Positions 50,925-61,854 of a DNA stretch of 64,000 nt are shown here, piece by piece (positions within the stretch are counted from its first letter, which is position 1; each line of letters starts with the position of its first letter). A model generated the notes under the pieces. That model was not told the DNA's origin. It searched no databases and worked only from the letters and a program-made list of their open reading frames with translations. A program made the position numbers and the translations under genes. Source of the stretch: Candidatus Marispirochaeta associata (GTDB taxonomy: Bacteria; Spirochaetota; Spirochaetia; JC444; Marispirochaetaceae); contig JWTM01000101.1 of NCBI GenBank assembly GCA_001749745.1, positions 310,001-374,000 of the forward strand. Reading direction: 5' to 3'.

Positions 50925-51014
50925 GCTGAAAATGCTACCACGGAAGCGGCGCCTTGTCGATTGATTGGAACGGGTACTTGTCCTCCAATGGCAAATCCGG
51001 CATGGTATAAGCCT

Positions 51015-52052
51015 ATGGAGAATCGAACCGTTCTGCTGCTGATTCTGATCGCGGCGATGGCCCTTTTTATCTATCTGACCCGGATGTTTTTCGTTCCCTT
51101 CGTGGTCGCCCTGACGGTGGCGAACCTCTTCGATCCCCTCTACCGCCGTTTTCTAAAGCGCTTCAAGGGACGCAACGGTCTGGCGGCCTTCGTCTCGACC
51201 CTGGTGATCTTCCTGGTCGTGGCGGTGCCGATCTATCTGGTGGCCCAGGTTCTGGTGGTGCAGACCATCGATCTCTATAATTTCCTAAGGGATTACCTCC
51301 GGGATCCCGGCTTGGGTCCTCTGATCAGTCAGATCGAGAGCTGGTCCATCTTAAGGAATGTCGATCTGCGCCAGTTCGACTGGGCCAATATCGCCAGCCG
51401 AACCCTCTCCCAGACCGCATCCCTAACCACCCAGCTGGTTAACCGCACCTCCGCCGGAGTCGTATCGGTAGCCTTCAACACCTTCATCGTCTTCTTCGCC
51501 CTCTTCTTCTTCCTGAAGGACGGGGACGGCATGCTCGAGGGCATCAAGCAGGCCATGCCCTTGGAGAACCGTCACGTGGAACGGGTGGCCGACGAGTTCC
51601 GCAGAACCAGCAAGGCCGCGGTATCGGCGACGGTCGTTATCGGCATTATCCAGGGGGTTGTCGGGGCGGTCACTCTGCTGCTGGTCGGTATCCAGGCCTG
51701 GATCGTCTGGGGAGTGATTATGACTATCCTCTCCATTATCCCGCTGGTCGGCTCCTACTTCATCATGGTCCCCGCCGCGCTGGTGTTGGCGGCGGGGGGA
51801 CGGATCTGGGCGGCGCTCTTCGTATTGATCATGGCTACCGTCGTATCCTACGGCGTCGACTACCTGCTGCGCCCCCGGCTGGTGGGCAAGGATGCCAAGA
51901 TGCACGACCTCCTGGTCTTTGTCTCATCCCTCGGCGGACTCTCCGTATTCGGCTTGATGGGCTTTATCGTCGGCCCGGTTATCGCCAGCGTACTGGTGGC
52001 GATGCTGAATATATTTAAAGAGGGGCTCGATCTGCCTGCGGAGCTGGAATGA
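51015..52052 (+). CDS. AI-2E family transporter
   Basis: About 345 aa from the ATG at 51015; the open frame extends to a TTG at 50961, but the family begins at MENRTVLLLILIAAMALFIYL. Eight hydrophobic helices, with the family's PIYLVAQVLVVQTIDLYNFL, FFLKDGDGMLEGI, IQGVVGAVTLLLVGIQAWIV and YLLRPRLVGKDAKMHDLLVF. Members (YdiK, PerM, TqsA) are implicated in export of small molecules or sodium/proton exchange. Followed with a 4-base overlap by a Gfo/Idh/MocA gene. Confidence 0.93.
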   Translation: MENRTVLLLILIAAMALFIYLTRMFFVPFVVALTVANLFDPLYRRFLKRFKGRNGLAAFVSTLVIFLVVAVPIYLVAQVLVVQTIDLYNFLRDYLRDPGLGPLISQIESWSILRNVDLRQFDWANIASRTLSQTASLTTQLVNRTSAGVVSVAFNTFIVFFALFFFLKDGDGMLEGIKQAMPLENRHVERVADEFRRTSKAAVSATVVIGIIQGVVGAVTLLLVGIQAWIVWGVIMTILSIIPLVGSYFIMVPAALVLAAGGRIWAALFVLIMATVVSYGVDYLLRPRLVGKDAKMHDLLVFVSSLGGLSVFGLMGFIVGPVIASVLVAMLNIFKEGLDLPAELE

Positions 52053-53026
52053 TCCCCTGCGCCTTGATAGGCCTCGGCCGGATCGCCTCGCTCTTAGAGG
52101 ATGATCTTCGCCGGGAGAAGCCCGCCACCCATGCGGGAGCGATCAGCGCTCATCCGGATACCTATATCGCCGGAGGCGCCGATACCGATCCCGAACGGCG
52201 CAGACTCTTCGCGGAGCGCTGGGGCGTGGAATCCCTCTACGAGGATCCCGCCCTGATGATCCGGGAACTGCGACCGCAAATTCTCCATATCTGCACCCAC
52301 GCCGACTCTCACCTCGACTACCTGGAGCTAGCCGTGAAAGAGCAGGTTCCGGTAGTCGTGTTGGAGAAGCCGGTGGCCGACTCTATCTCCCGGGCGCGGC
52401 GCATGCAAGGGCGGCTGGCCGGGAGCAGTACCCGGGTGGTGGTCAACCATGAGCGTCGCTACTCGAAGGACTACCTCAGAGTCCGAGAGCTCATCAGAAG
52501 CGCTCGTTACGGAGTATTGCGTTCGGTAACGGGAAAACTCTTCATGGGAAGGGAGCGGCCGGTGGAGGCGATTCTCCTCTACGATGCGACCCATCTCTTC
52601 GATATCGTCGCCTTCCTCTGCGGAGAACCGATTCGGCGGCTGCGGCGCATCGGCGGACGACGAAGGGGTGAGCATTCGGTATTCGTCGGGGCCGACTGCG
52701 GCGCCGTACCGATCATGGCCGAAGTGGGCCGGGGCCGGGATCATCTGGTCTTCAGTCTCGAGCTCTCCTTCGAGAGGGGGATGATCCGGGTCGGTAACGG
52801 TATCTACGAGGAGTGGGAGAGCGATGAATCCCCCTACTACGAGAAGATGCGCTCCCTGATGCCGGTGGAATGTGATGCAATCGGCCCCACCGGCTACTTC
52901 GTCGGGATGTTTGCCGATGCGGTCCGGCTGCTTCGCACCCCGGAGGGGGAGGCCGTTTCGGGATACCGGGAAGGCGTCGAGTCCCTGCGAATCGTGCAGC
53001 AGATGCGCCGTGGTTTGAGAATATAG
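52049..53026 (+). CDS. Gfo/Idh/MocA family oxidoreductase, divergent
   Basis: 325 aa. N-terminal IPCALIGLGRIASLLEDD; HICTHADSHLDYLELAVKE; VVLEKPVADSISRARRM; then NHERRYSKDYLRVREL. It lacks the most typical GCGxxG motif (reads GLGRIA). Overlaps the AI-2E gene by ATGA. Likely acts on an unknown sugar or inositol derivative. Confidence 0.88.
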   Translation: MIPCALIGLGRIASLLEDDLRREKPATHAGAISAHPDTYIAGGADTDPERRRLFAERWGVESLYEDPALMIRELRPQILHICTHADSHLDYLELAVKEQVPVVVLEKPVADSISRARRMQGRLAGSSTRVVVNHERRYSKDYLRVRELIRSARYGVLRSVTGKLFMGRERPVEAILLYDATHLFDIVAFLCGEPIRRLRRIGGRRRGEHSVFVGADCGAVPIMAEVGRGRDHLVFSLELSFERGMIRVGNGIYEEWESDESPYYEKMRSLMPVECDAIGPTGYFVGMFADAVRLLRTPEGEAVSGYREGVESLRIVQQMRRGLRI

Positions 53027-53087
53027 CCCATCTTATGATTATGACGATCCCTTGCACCGTTCCCGGCTCTCGGTTAGGCTTCCTCCG

Positions 53088-54992
53088 ATGAGTAGGCACG
53101 ACGACAACTTCATTGACCCTCCCGATTCCCTAAGCGATGCCATTCTCAGGCGGGTGCGCGGCGCCGCCAAGAAGGAGCGCTGGGGCCGGTCTATTCTGAA
53201 GATTGCCTGGACCGCCGGACCGGTAACCTACTTGGCTCTTCAGGGGGGCTATCTGATTGGTTACGGGAAGTCGGCGCCCAATCAAGTTTTTATCTACTTC
53301 GCCGGCTATACCCTTGTGGCCGGTATCTTCGCGCTGATCGTACGCTTCCTCTACAATCTGACCCGGGGAGGCGAGCATGACGAGGACCGCCGCTCCCTGG
53401 AACGGCTTTTCGATCGTCTACCCGATAGAATCATCGAGATCCGGGATCTGCAGTTGGCGGCCCTCGATCCCTACGGTCGCAAGGTGCTGGCGGCGAAATA
53501 CCTGCTGGAGAATCCCGACGCCGGGGCCGATGCTGTGGCGACCGCGCTGATGGATCTGACCGGGGACGCAAAGATTGCCGCCCAGATCAGGGATGTGGAG
53601 GTCTACCGTCGCTTCGGTCTCAGCCTGCGGGCCGAAGAGAAGAGCGAATGGCTCAAGAGTGCGCTGCACGACCACGGCGAGGAGCTCAACGCCGCTTCCC
53701 AGGAGGTTTCGCGTCTGGTATGGCAGCGGGCCTCCGGATCGGCTCCGTCGAAACGTATTGGCCGGGCGCGGACCAGGGGCTTTATCGGCCGAACCCTGGC
53801 GGCCAATGAGCAGGATAATCTGAATCTCATGAGCCTTATCGACGCCGAGGAGATCTGCGTCCTGGTCTATGAGCTCATTAGCGGCCGTCGTTTCCCTCAG
53901 TTCCAGGTTCGCTATTACGGAAATAAAGCCTATACCGAATCCGCCCGCCGTTTGGCCCACTCCCGACGGGAGTATCGGTCGGCGGTGTTCGTACGCAACA
54001 GCCGTCTTAGGGTGCTGGCGGAACATCTCTATGCCGGGCCGAAAGAGAAGCGCGGCTGGCTTAAATCCCGGCGGGTAGGCAAGGGCATCAGGCGGGTTCT
54101 CGCCTCCTTGCCCCAGATCCGCTCCGCCCGGCTTCTGCAGGAGACGGTGGTCGAGGCTATGAATGAGCTTGTTCGAAGCGCCGCAACCGGCGGCTCCAGG
54201 GATGAGCAGAGACGGGTTAAGCTCTTGAAGGAGCTCTACCTGCAACTGCGCAAGGCATCGGATAAGGTGGAGAGGGGTTATCGCCAGTTCAAGGCCGACT
54301 GGGAGCGCTATGTGACGGTGATGCAGAAGCGGGAGCAGGCCGGTCCCGTGCGTCTGCTGCACAACGGCGAGACCGGCCGCGGCGTGCGTCTGCAGCTGCG
54401 GCGGATCGGACTCGAAACGAAGAGTACCCTCCCGGCGGCCCGGCTGATCGAAGAGAAGCTCGAGGAGTTTACCCTCGAACATGAGGAGAGCTTAATTAAG
54501 ACGAACGATCAGAAGGAGCTTGCGGTCGATTTATTACAGATTCTCGATCGTTTTCTACCCTTAGGAGAGAGCCAGGTTCAGCGGGCGATCGAGAGCACAA
54601 ATTCCGCCTATCTGATCAGCCTTGAGAAGAATATGACCGTGGCGGCAAAACAGTCCTGGGGATTGGCCCTTGTCTCCGAGGTCGATTCTCCGCTCCGGGA
54701 AGGTATCCACGAGACGATCCGCAGCCTGGTCGAATATGACCGTCTCGAGCTTAGAGAGGCGGATTTCGAGGAGCTCGAGAAGCGCTTCGGTGCCGACCGG
54801 GAGTATCTGGCCGGCTTCGCCGGAGTTCGATGTACCCCCGCCGGTCCCGGTTCCCCCCTTGCCGGGTCAGGCTTCGAAAGCGGTGCGCAAGAGCTCCTGA
54901 GTATACCCCTCCTTCGGCTTGGAGAAGATATCTGCAGCTTCGCCCGCCTCCACCACTTTTCCGTCTTTCATTATTATTATCTCATGGCATAG
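53088..54992 (+). CDS. Unknown membrane-anchored helical protein
   Basis: About 634 aa from ATG at 53088; a longer start at TTG 53052 is less likely. Two N-terminal membrane helices (about 40-95 of the long frame: TAGPVTYLALQGGYLIGYG and IYFAGYTLVAGIFALIVRFL), then a long, charged, mostly helical cytoplasmic part rich in Arg and Glu. I recognise no family. The last 42 codons lie opposite the end of the YejF-like gene and read like translated antisense ([17 protein letters not shown]). A +1 shift near 54825 would give a Pro-rich tail ending at 54900. Either a genuine tail-to-tail overlap or a frameshift near the end. Confidence 0.65.
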   Translation: MSRHDDNFIDPPDSLSDAILRRVRGAAKKERWGRSILKIAWTAGPVTYLALQGGYLIGYGKSAPNQVFIYFAGYTLVAGIFALIVRFLYNLTRGGEHDEDRRSLERLFDRLPDRIIEIRDLQLAALDPYGRKVLAAKYLLENPDAGADAVATALMDLTGDAKIAAQIRDVEVYRRFGLSLRAEEKSEWLKSALHDHGEELNAASQEVSRLVWQRASGSAPSKRIGRARTRGFIGRTLAANEQDNLNLMSLIDAEEICVLVYELISGRRFPQFQVRYYGNKAYTESARRLAHSRREYRSAVFVRNSRLRVLAEHLYAGPKEKRGWLKSRRVGKGIRRVLASLPQIRSARLLQETVVEAMNELVRSAATGGSRDEQRRVKLLKELYLQLRKASDKVERGYRQFKADWERYVTVMQKREQAGPVRLLHNGETGRGVRLQLRRIGLETKSTLPAARLIEEKLEEFTLEHEESLIKTNDQKELAVDLLQILDRFLPLGESQVQRAIESTNSAYLISLEKNMTVAAKQSWGLALVSEVDSPLREGIHETIRSLVEYDRLELREADFEELEKRFGADREYLAGFAGVRCTPAGPGSPLAGSGFESGAQELLSIPLLRLGEDICSFARLHHFSVFHYYYLMA

Positions 54993-56462
54993 GTCTCGGA
55001 CGACGGCCATGTCGTGGCTGATGAAGAGGTAGCTCAATCCGTGACGTTCCTGCAGCTCTTTGAGCAGTTCGATCACTTGGAACTGAATCGACCGGTCCAG
55101 TGATGAAGTCGGTTCATCCAGCACAATGAGACGCGGTTTGAGTACCAGCGCCCGGGCCAGGGCGATCCGCTGTCGCTGACCGCCGGAGAATTGATGTGGA
55201 TATCGGCCTCGATGCTCCGGGTCCAGTCCTACCTCTTTCATGGCTGCCGTAATCAGTGCCGGGCGGTCCTCCTTGGAGCCGATTTCATGAATGTCCAGAC
55301 CTTCCCCAATGATACGCTCTACCGACATTCGCGGACTTAAGGAACCGAAGGGATCCTGGAAGATGATCTGAATTTGTCGTCGAAGGGGGCGCATGGCTTT
55401 GGAATCCAGGGCCGCAATGTTTTGTCCGTCGAAGAGAATTTCCCCATCGCTGTTTTCCAGTCTGATCAGGGCTTTGCCCAGAGTCGTCTTACCAGATCCG
55501 CTTTCTCCCACTACACCCAGGGTCTGACCTTCCCGGATGACGGCGCTAATCCCGTCCACCGCCTTTACATAGGCGACGGTGCGACGGAGAAATCCCTTCT
55601 GAATAGGAAAATGCACCTTTAGGTTGCGAAACTCGGCGATCACCGGCCTTCCTGAATCGGCGCTCGGGGATTCTTCGCCCGGCTCGGCATCGAGCAGGGT
55701 GCGGGTATAATCATGCTTGGGTGCGGCGAAGATCTCGGCGGTCCGCCCCTCCTCGACGATCAGGCCGTTCTGCATCACCGCTACACGCCCGGCGAAGCGA
55801 CGGACGATGGATAGGTCGTGGGTGATGAAAAGAATAGCCATACCCGTCTCGGCCTGCAGTCTCTTGATCAGGCCCAGAACTTCCGCCTGAATAGTCACAT
55901 CCAGGGCGGTGGTTGGCTCGTCGGCAATCAGCAGCCGGGGCTTGTTGATCATCGCCAGGGCAATCATCACTCGCTGCCGCTCACCGCCCGAAAGTTGGTG
56001 GGGATAGGCGCCCAGGCGCTTCTCCGGATCTCGTAGTCCCACTCGCTTCAGCCATTCCAGGGAAATCGGGGTGGCCTCGTTCTCACTGATTCCTTGGTGG
56101 AGCATCAGGGATTCGTTCAACTGCTTGTTGATGTTGTGCAGCGGATTCAGTGACGACATGGGCTCCTGGAAGATCATGCCCACATCGTTACCTCGGACCT
56201 TCCGAAGCTCCGCATCATTCGCCTCGAGTATCGAGGTTTCACCGAAGCGTACGGAGCCCCCTGTATAAGCCACCAGGTTTTCCGGATAGAGACGAAGTAT
56301 CGACTGGGCGGTAACGGTTTTGCCCGAGCCGCTTTCGCCGACCAAAGCCAAGGTTTCGCCGGGATTCAGATCGAAACTTACCCCATGGACAACCTGGTTG
56401 ATTTTGTCATCCCGGCGGAAGCCGATTTTCAGGTCCCGGACCTGTAGAAGTGCCATGCTCAT
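54867..56462 (-). CDS. yejF: Peptide ABC transporter, fused dual ATPase (YejF-like)
   Basis: 531 aa with two nucleotide-binding domains. First: [42 protein letters not shown]. Second: [42 protein letters not shown]. This is the OppD-OppF fusion of the microcin C/oligopeptide importer YejABEF. It powers uptake through the two permeases encoded upstream; its ATG overlaps the YejE stop by 4 bases. The C-terminus is of normal length, so it is the real gene in the 126-base overlap with the plus-strand gene. Confidence 0.95.
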   Translation of the reverse strand: MSMALLQVRDLKIGFRRDDKINQVVHGVSFDLNPGETLALVGESGSGKTVTAQSILRLYPENLVAYTGGSVRFGETSILEANDAELRKVRGNDVGMIFQEPMSSLNPLHNINKQLNESLMLHQGISENEATPISLEWLKRVGLRDPEKRLGAYPHQLSGGERQRVMIALAMINKPRLLIADEPTTALDVTIQAEVLGLIKRLQAETGMAILFITHDLSIVRRFAGRVAVMQNGLIVEEGRTAEIFAAPKHDYTRTLLDAEPGEESPSADSGRPVIAEFRNLKVHFPIQKGFLRRTVAYVKAVDGISAVIREGQTLGVVGESGSGKTTLGKALIRLENSDGEILFDGQNIAALDSKAMRPLRRQIQIIFQDPFGSLSPRMSVERIIGEGLDIHEIGSKEDRPALITAAMKEVGLDPEHRGRYPHQFSGGQRQRIALARALVLKPRLIVLDEPTSSLDRSIQFQVIELLKELQERHGLSYLFISHDMAVVRDLCHEIIIMKDGKVVEAGEAADIFSKPKEGYTQELLRTAFEA

Positions 56463-57544
56463 GAGGCTTTTCTCGGATCGAATGCATCGCGAACTGCCTC
56501 TCCGACAAAGACCAGCAGCGCCAGAATTGCCGCAAGGACCGTAAAGGCCGAGAAACCAAGCCAGGGAGCCTGAAGATTGGCCTTAGCTTGGGCTAGAAGT
56601 TCTCCCAGAGAGGGAGAACCCGGCGGCAGGCCGAAGCCCAGAAAATCCAGGGCTGTGAGGCTGGTGATAGCGCCGCTCAAGGTAAAGGGCATGAAGGTGA
56701 GCGTCGCCACCATGGCGTTGGGCAGTACATGACGGAATATAATGGTACGGTCGTTCAGACCCAGAGCCTTGGCGGCCAGGACATATTCAAAATTTCGGGC
56801 TCGCAGGAACTCGGCTCGTACTACCCCGACGAATCCCATCCAGGAGAACAACAGTAGAATGCCTAAGAGCCACCAGAAATTAGGCTGAATCACGGAAGAG
56901 AGAATGATCAGGATAAAGAGAGTAGGCAGACTACCCCAGATCTCTATGAAGCGTTGGCCAAGAATATCAACCCGCCCGCCGTAGTAGCCCATGAAGGCCC
57001 CGACCGAGACTCCGACGATGGATGAGACCGTGGTGAGGACCAGGCCGAAGAGCACTGAAATCCTGAAGCCGTAGATGAGCCGCGCCACAACATCCCGCCC
57101 TCGATCGTCGGTTCCCAACCAGTTCTCGGCCGTCGGCGGAGAGGGTGCCGGAGAGGGCAAATTGTAGTTGATGGTATTGTAGCTGAAGCGAACCGGCGGC
57201 CAGAGTATCCAGCCCTCGGATTGGATAAGATCCTGAACGAAGGGATCCCTGTAATCGGCTGTGGTTTCGAAGTCGCCGCCGAACTGGGTTTCCGGGTAGT
57301 CCCTGAGCACCGGTGCATAGAGCCGACCCTGATGACGGACCAGCAACGGCCGGTCGTTGGCGATAAACTCGGCAAAGAGCGACAGGACGAAGAGAATGCC
57401 GAATATCCAGGCGGATACCAGACCCAGCCGGTTGCGCTTGAAGCGTCTCAGTCGTTCAGCGGTCAGCGAATTGATTTCGGACTTAGGCTTATGCGCGTTG
57501 CCAGTCCTACGATTTCTGCGAAAAGAACTGGGAATGAAAGGCAT
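56459..57544 (-). CDS. yejE: Peptide ABC transporter permease (YejE-like)
   Basis: About 361 aa from ATG at 57544, behind GAGGGGGG and right after the yejB stop. N-terminal helix (RLGLVSAWIFGILFVLSLFA), a periplasmic segment (about 75-140) as in YejE, then the permease core with ENWLGTDDRGRDVVARLIYG, VGAFMGYYGGRVD and the ATPase-contact loop AAKALGLNDRTIIFRHVLPN. Confidence 0.95.
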   Translation of the reverse strand: MPFIPSSFRRNRRTGNAHKPKSEINSLTAERLRRFKRNRLGLVSAWIFGILFVLSLFAEFIANDRPLLVRHQGRLYAPVLRDYPETQFGGDFETTADYRDPFVQDLIQSEGWILWPPVRFSYNTINYNLPSPAPSPPTAENWLGTDDRGRDVVARLIYGFRISVLFGLVLTTVSSIVGVSVGAFMGYYGGRVDILGQRFIEIWGSLPTLFILIILSSVIQPNFWWLLGILLLFSWMGFVGVVRAEFLRARNFEYVLAAKALGLNDRTIIFRHVLPNAMVATLTFMPFTLSGAITSLTALDFLGFGLPPGSPSLGELLAQAKANLQAPWLGFSAFTVLAAILALLVFVGEAVRDAFDPRKAS

Positions 57545-57545
57545 G

Positions 57546-58691
57546 CTATACCCCCCTCTTTTCGAAATCGATCCGCGGATCAATCACCGTATACATCAGG
57601 TCGGATACCAGGCCCATCACGAGGCCCAGGAGGGTTGAAATGTAGAGAGTGCCGAACATCACCGGGTAGTCTCTCTGCATCACCGCTTCGAGTCCCAGCA
57701 ATCCGAGGCCGTTTAAAGAGAATATAGTTTCGATAATCACCGAAGCGGAGAAGAGGATCGAGATAAAGGCCGACGGGAAGCCGGCGATCACCAGCAGCAT
57801 GGCGTTCCTGAATACATGCCCGTAGAGGACCTTCTTCTCGGTCAGCCCCTTGGCGCGGGCGGTCATCACATACTGCTTTCCGATTTCATCCAAGAAGGAG
57901 TTCTTGGTAAGCAGGGTCAACGAGGCAAACCCCCCGATAAGCATGGCCGTTAGGGGCAGCGCCAGGTGCCAGAAATAGTCGACGATCTTCATGAAGAGGC
58001 TCAGGTCGTCCCAGTTGGGAGAGGTCAGACCCCGCAGCGGAAAGATCTTCAGAAATGATCCGCCGGCGAACAGAACGATTAAGAGAATCGCGAATAGGAA
58101 GGAGGGAATCGCGTTACCGAAAATCACTACCGCGCTGGTCCAGCGGTCGAATCGGCTGCCGTCCTTGACCGCCTTGCGAATCCCCAGGGGTATCGAGATC
58201 AGGTAGACCAGGAGCGTTGTCCAGAGCCCTAAGGAGATGGATACCGGCATTCGGGAGACGATTAGTCCGATCACCGTATCGCCTTTAAACAGACTGTCGC
58301 CGAAATCAAAGCGCAGATAGTCCCAGAGCATGGTGAAGTAGCGCACATGCATCGGTTTGTCGAATCCGAAACGTTTCTCAATTTCCGCGATGGTTTCCGG
58401 AGCCAACCCCCGAGCGCCGCGATAGGTGCTGTTGGTAACCCCGGCGCCTACAGCGCCGTCGCTGTCCCCGGTACCGCCGTTCTGATTAGTTGAGTTTCCA
58501 TCGGAGGTTTCAACCTGGCCGGTGCCGGAGATCCGGTCCATCACCATATTAGACTGAATGCCCATGGCTTCGGCCAGGGCCTGGTCCACCGGCCCCCCAG
58601 GAGCGACCTGTACAATGAAGAAGTTAATAGTGATGATGGCCAGCAGCGTTGGAATGATAAGCAGCAGCCTCCGAAGGATGTAATTCGCCAT
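57546..58691 (-). CDS. yejB: Peptide ABC transporter permease (YejB-like) with low-complexity insert
   Basis: 381 aa. Starts [20 protein letters not shown] and contains [18 protein letters not shown] and the coupling loop [20 protein letters not shown]. Between the first helix and the periplasmic domain lies a Gly/Asn/Ser/Thr-rich stretch (about residues 52-90: [20 protein letters not shown]). YejB relatives have a linker here; this one is rather long. Inner-membrane channel half with YejE. Confidence 0.94.
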   Translation of the reverse strand: MANYILRRLLLIIPTLLAIITINFFIVQVAPGGPVDQALAEAMGIQSNMVMDRISGTGQVETSDGNSTNQNGGTGDSDGAVGAGVTNSTYRGARGLAPETIAEIEKRFGFDKPMHVRYFTMLWDYLRFDFGDSLFKGDTVIGLIVSRMPVSISLGLWTTLLVYLISIPLGIRKAVKDGSRFDRWTSAVVIFGNAIPSFLFAILLIVLFAGGSFLKIFPLRGLTSPNWDDLSLFMKIVDYFWHLALPLTAMLIGGFASLTLLTKNSFLDEIGKQYVMTARAKGLTEKKVLYGHVFRNAMLLVIAGFPSAFISILFSASVIIETIFSLNGLGLLGLEAVMQRDYPVMFGTLYISTLLGLVMGLVSDLMYTVIDPRIDFEKRGV

Positions 58692-58699
58692 CGATATTC

Positions 58700-60667
58700 C
58701 TAATTGCCGGGCAACTCGGCGGCTTTATCCTCGTCGTACCACCAAGTATCGAGACCCACCGCATACTTGGGGCTGATTTCCGGTTTGCCGAACTTGTCCC
58801 AATGGGAGACCCGGAACATGCTGTTGTGCCATTGGGGAATGGAGTAGAAGTTCCATTGGAGCACCCGGTCCAAAGCCCGGCCCCACCAGACCAGGGCCTG
58901 ATTGTCGTTCTGGTTGGCGATAATGCCGTCGATCAGATAATCCACCGCCTCGTTCTGCACCCGGGTGGTGTTGTAAGAGCTATCCAGATATCCGGTCCGC
59001 CATTCGAGCTGCAGAGAGGAATCAGGAAAAAAACCGCCGCCGAGGGTGCCGGTAATCATGTCGTAGTCCCCTTCCCGGTATCGGTTTAGATACTGGGTAG
59101 TGTCCACCATTCGAATGTTCATGGTGATGCCTATTTTCTTTAGATTTTCCTGAAAGGGTATGGCCACTCTCTCCCAGGTGGGGCTGTAGATGAGGAACTC
59201 GAACTCCATGGCTTCGCCGCTTTCCACGTTTACCATTACCTGGTCCTGAATTTCCCAGCCGGCTTCGGCCAGAAGGTCCTTGGCGATGGCTATCTGGCGT
59301 CGGATTTGACCGCTGCCGTCGGTGACCGGCGGTTGGTACTCCTCGGTGAAGACCCGTTCCGGAATCTGATCCCGGATCGGCTCTAGAATTTCCAATTCCT
59401 CGGGCGACGGAAGACCCAGGGCTTCGAAGGGCGAGGACTGGAAATAGCTGCGGGATCGTTCATACTGGCCGTAGAAGAGGTTCTTATTCGACCACTCGAA
59501 ATCAAAGGCGTAGGCAAGGGCTTCCCGTACTTTTGGATCCTGGAAAAGCTCCCGCTGTACGTTGAAAACGAAGCTTTGCATACCCGGCGGGATGTCGTGG
59601 GGGATCTCGTTCTTGAGGATGTAGCCCGCATCGAAGTTAGCCCCAGCATGTCCGATGGCCCACTCTTTAGAGGAGCTCTCCTGTAGATAGTCGATCTCTC
59701 CGGCCTTCAGGGCTTCGAGCTGTACGGAAACGTCTCGGTACATATCGTAGCGGATAAAGTCGAAATTCAAGGTCCCTTTGATAACCGGCAGATCCATGGC
59801 CCAGTAATCCGCTAAACGCTCATAGATTACGTACTGACCCATGGAGAAATCGGCGACGGTGTAGGCCCCGCTGCCCAGGGGTACCTCGGTAATGGGTTCG
59901 CCCAGATCGCGGCCTTCCCAGAACTGCCGGGGAATCACCGGCGTCCCCCCCACGGAGATCAGCATCTCTTTGTCGCCCTTTGCCAAAGTGAATTTCACCC
60001 GGGAATCGTCCAGGGCCTCTACGGAGGTCACCGATTCATAATAGGCCCGAAACTGGGGAACGCCCTGCTCGAAGAAGGTATTGAACGAGAAGACCACGTC
60101 TTCGGCGGTGATAGGAGAACCATCCTGGAAACGGGCTTCAGGACGGATATGGTAGATTATCCAGTCGTATTCCGGAGAATACTCCATCTTCTCGGCAATT
60201 AGTCCGTAGCTGACCTCCACTTCATCTAGACTGCTGGTCAGCAGGCTGTCATAGAAAGATGCCGAGGCGGGGGCCATGTCTCCTCGCTGGGCGTAGCGGT
60301 TGAAGGTATCGAAAGTGCCGATGGAGGCCAGCACCAGGGTTCCTCCCTTCGGCGCATCGGGATTCACGTACTCAAAATGTTCGAAATCAGGACCGTACTT
60401 CGGCTCGCTGCGCATAGACATGGCGTGGGTGACGATGACGCCGTCTTCGTTTACCACTTCCACTGGATTGGGGGGTACCGTCCGGTTTTCATTTACCGCG
60501 CTTTCGGCCGCTGCGCTTCCTACTGCGGAGTCGGTTTCGCTCGCTGTGTCCGAGGAGCCTTGGCCGCATCCGACGAGGATAAGCAACGGCAGCGCCGCTG
60601 CGAGGAAGAGTATCCGATTTATTCTATTTTTCGTTGGTATGTTAAAGAGCGGGACTGCTTTACGCAT
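58700..60667 (-). CDS. yejA: Peptide ABC transporter substrate-binding lipoprotein (YejA-like)
   Basis: About 655 aa from ATG at 60667 behind GGAGG. Signal with lipobox LILVGC, then an acidic Ser/Ala linker and an SBP_bac_5 domain: [35 protein letters not shown] and [20 protein letters not shown] are the YejA signature. Lipid-anchored in the periplasm, it hands peptides, or microcin C-like or muropeptide-like compounds, to YejBE. Confidence 0.95.
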   Translation of the reverse strand: MRKAVPLFNIPTKNRINRILFLAAALPLLILVGCGQGSSDTASETDSAVGSAAAESAVNENRTVPPNPVEVVNEDGVIVTHAMSMRSEPKYGPDFEHFEYVNPDAPKGGTLVLASIGTFDTFNRYAQRGDMAPASASFYDSLLTSSLDEVEVSYGLIAEKMEYSPEYDWIIYHIRPEARFQDGSPITAEDVVFSFNTFFEQGVPQFRAYYESVTSVEALDDSRVKFTLAKGDKEMLISVGGTPVIPRQFWEGRDLGEPITEVPLGSGAYTVADFSMGQYVIYERLADYWAMDLPVIKGTLNFDFIRYDMYRDVSVQLEALKAGEIDYLQESSSKEWAIGHAGANFDAGYILKNEIPHDIPPGMQSFVFNVQRELFQDPKVREALAYAFDFEWSNKNLFYGQYERSRSYFQSSPFEALGLPSPEELEILEPIRDQIPERVFTEEYQPPVTDGSGQIRRQIAIAKDLLAEAGWEIQDQVMVNVESGEAMEFEFLIYSPTWERVAIPFQENLKKIGITMNIRMVDTTQYLNRYREGDYDMITGTLGGGFFPDSSLQLEWRTGYLDSSYNTTRVQNEAVDYLIDGIIANQNDNQALVWWGRALDRVLQWNFYSIPQWHNSMFRVSHWDKFGKPEISPKYAVGLDTWWYDEDKAAELPGN

Positions 60668-60704
60668 ATAACCTCCGGATCTACACAAAATCATTCTGTA
60701 GATC

Positions 60705-60734
60705 AACATACGGGAATTATATACAAAGCGTCAA
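60705..60734 (-). promoter_or_regulatory. Putative promoter of yejABEF
   Basis: On the minus strand TTGACG (60734-60729), an 18-base spacer and TATGTT (60710-60705). A TATAAT also lies at 60721-60716, but without a good -35. It implies that the importer can be transcribed apart from the Gfo gene 80 bases upstream. Confidence 0.4.
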
Positions 60735-60747
60735 TTATAATAGAGAT

Positions 60748-61854
60748 TTAAAACTCTACCGGGGTCCCCGCGTCTAAGGATCGGCGGGCGGCCAGCGCAA
60801 CCTGTAGTGAACGCATCCCCGCTTTTCCGCCGGAGAGGAACTCTCCTCCGTCCTGCAGGCGATCGACGGTATGGATCGTATATTCCCGGATATTCTCGGG
60901 CTCCGTGGCCTCCCATCCGTATGTGTTCACCGTCGCCTCATCAGGACTCGCGTTCAGGGGGCCCGAACTCACGACGCCGAGATAATCGCTGGTACCGGCA
61001 TCCAGGGAGGAGTAGGGCTCTTCTTTGAGGCCGCACCAGGCGCTCCCGGCGGTGCCGTGAAGCTGCAGTACAAGGCTGAAATCGAAGCCGGAGAGGGCGT
61101 GGGAGATTTGGTACACCCCGCCGTCAGAGTAGCTTCCCTGGCAGAAGGCGATGTCCTCGTAGTCGAAATCGGGGTGGATTTTGTCGCTGCCCACCGCAAA
61201 AATCGAGCCGATCTCCTTCCCGGTTACATACTCGGCCAGATCGAACCAGTGACAGGTCTCCTCGATCAAGAGGCCGCCGGAATACTCTTTCTTCTGGATC
61301 CATTTGTTCCACTTGTCCCGTCTGAAAGGGGTTCGGTAATGGTATAGGGCGAAGGCCTGGATATCCCCCAATTCCCCCGATTCTACCAGGCTCCGCAGAC
61401 GCATAACCGCCGGATTGATCCGAAACTCATAGCCCACCGAGATGCGAAGCCCCCTCGACTCAGCCTGCTTGAGGATCTCTTCGGCCTTCTCCTTCTCCAG
61501 GGCCAGGGGCTTCTCCAAGAGGAGATGTTTCCCCGCTTCGAGACAGCGCAGCGCCAGTTCGTAATGGGTGTAGTCCGGGGTGCAGAGGCTGACGAGCTCC
61601 ACCGAATCGTCGGCGAGGATCTCCCCTAAATCGGTCGTGCCTCTAACCCCGAGGTTTTCCCAGGGGGCGCTCTTCTCTTTCGCGGTGAAGAGCCGCTCGA
61701 GCACCTTGAAGCTCCCCTGTTCGAAGGTTCCTCCCAGGCGGGTGAGCCGTTCTGGCTGCAGGTCACAGACATATTTGAGGGCGGCCTGATTCGATTTGAG
61801 GTATCCGGCTACATGGGCCAGACCGATTCCAAGGCCGATTACGGCGGTGTTCAT
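60748..61854 (-). CDS. Gfo/Idh/MocA family oxidoreductase
   Basis: 368 aa, NAD(P)-binding start NTAVIGLGIGLAHVAGYL, VSLCTPDYTHYELALRCLEA, LLLEKPLALEKEKAEEIL, then the YEFRINPAVMRLRSL and GGLLIEETCHWFDLAEYVTG motifs of the substrate domain (catalytic His region). Coupled by a 4-base overlap to the amidohydrolase gene. Substrate unknown; amino-sugar metabolism is suggested by NagB two genes upstream. Confidence 0.92.
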   Translation of the reverse strand: MNTAVIGLGIGLAHVAGYLKSNQAALKYVCDLQPERLTRLGGTFEQGSFKVLERLFTAKEKSAPWENLGVRGTTDLGEILADDSVELVSLCTPDYTHYELALRCLEAGKHLLLEKPLALEKEKAEEILKQAESRGLRISVGYEFRINPAVMRLRSLVESGELGDIQAFALYHYRTPFRRDKWNKWIQKKEYSGGLLIEETCHWFDLAEYVTGKEIGSIFAVGSDKIHPDFDYEDIAFCQGSYSDGGVYQISHALSGFDFSLVLQLHGTAGSAWCGLKEEPYSSLDAGTSDYLGVVSSGPLNASPDEATVNTYGWEATEPENIREYTIHTVDRLQDGGEFLSGGKAGMRSLQVALAARRSLDAGTPVEF

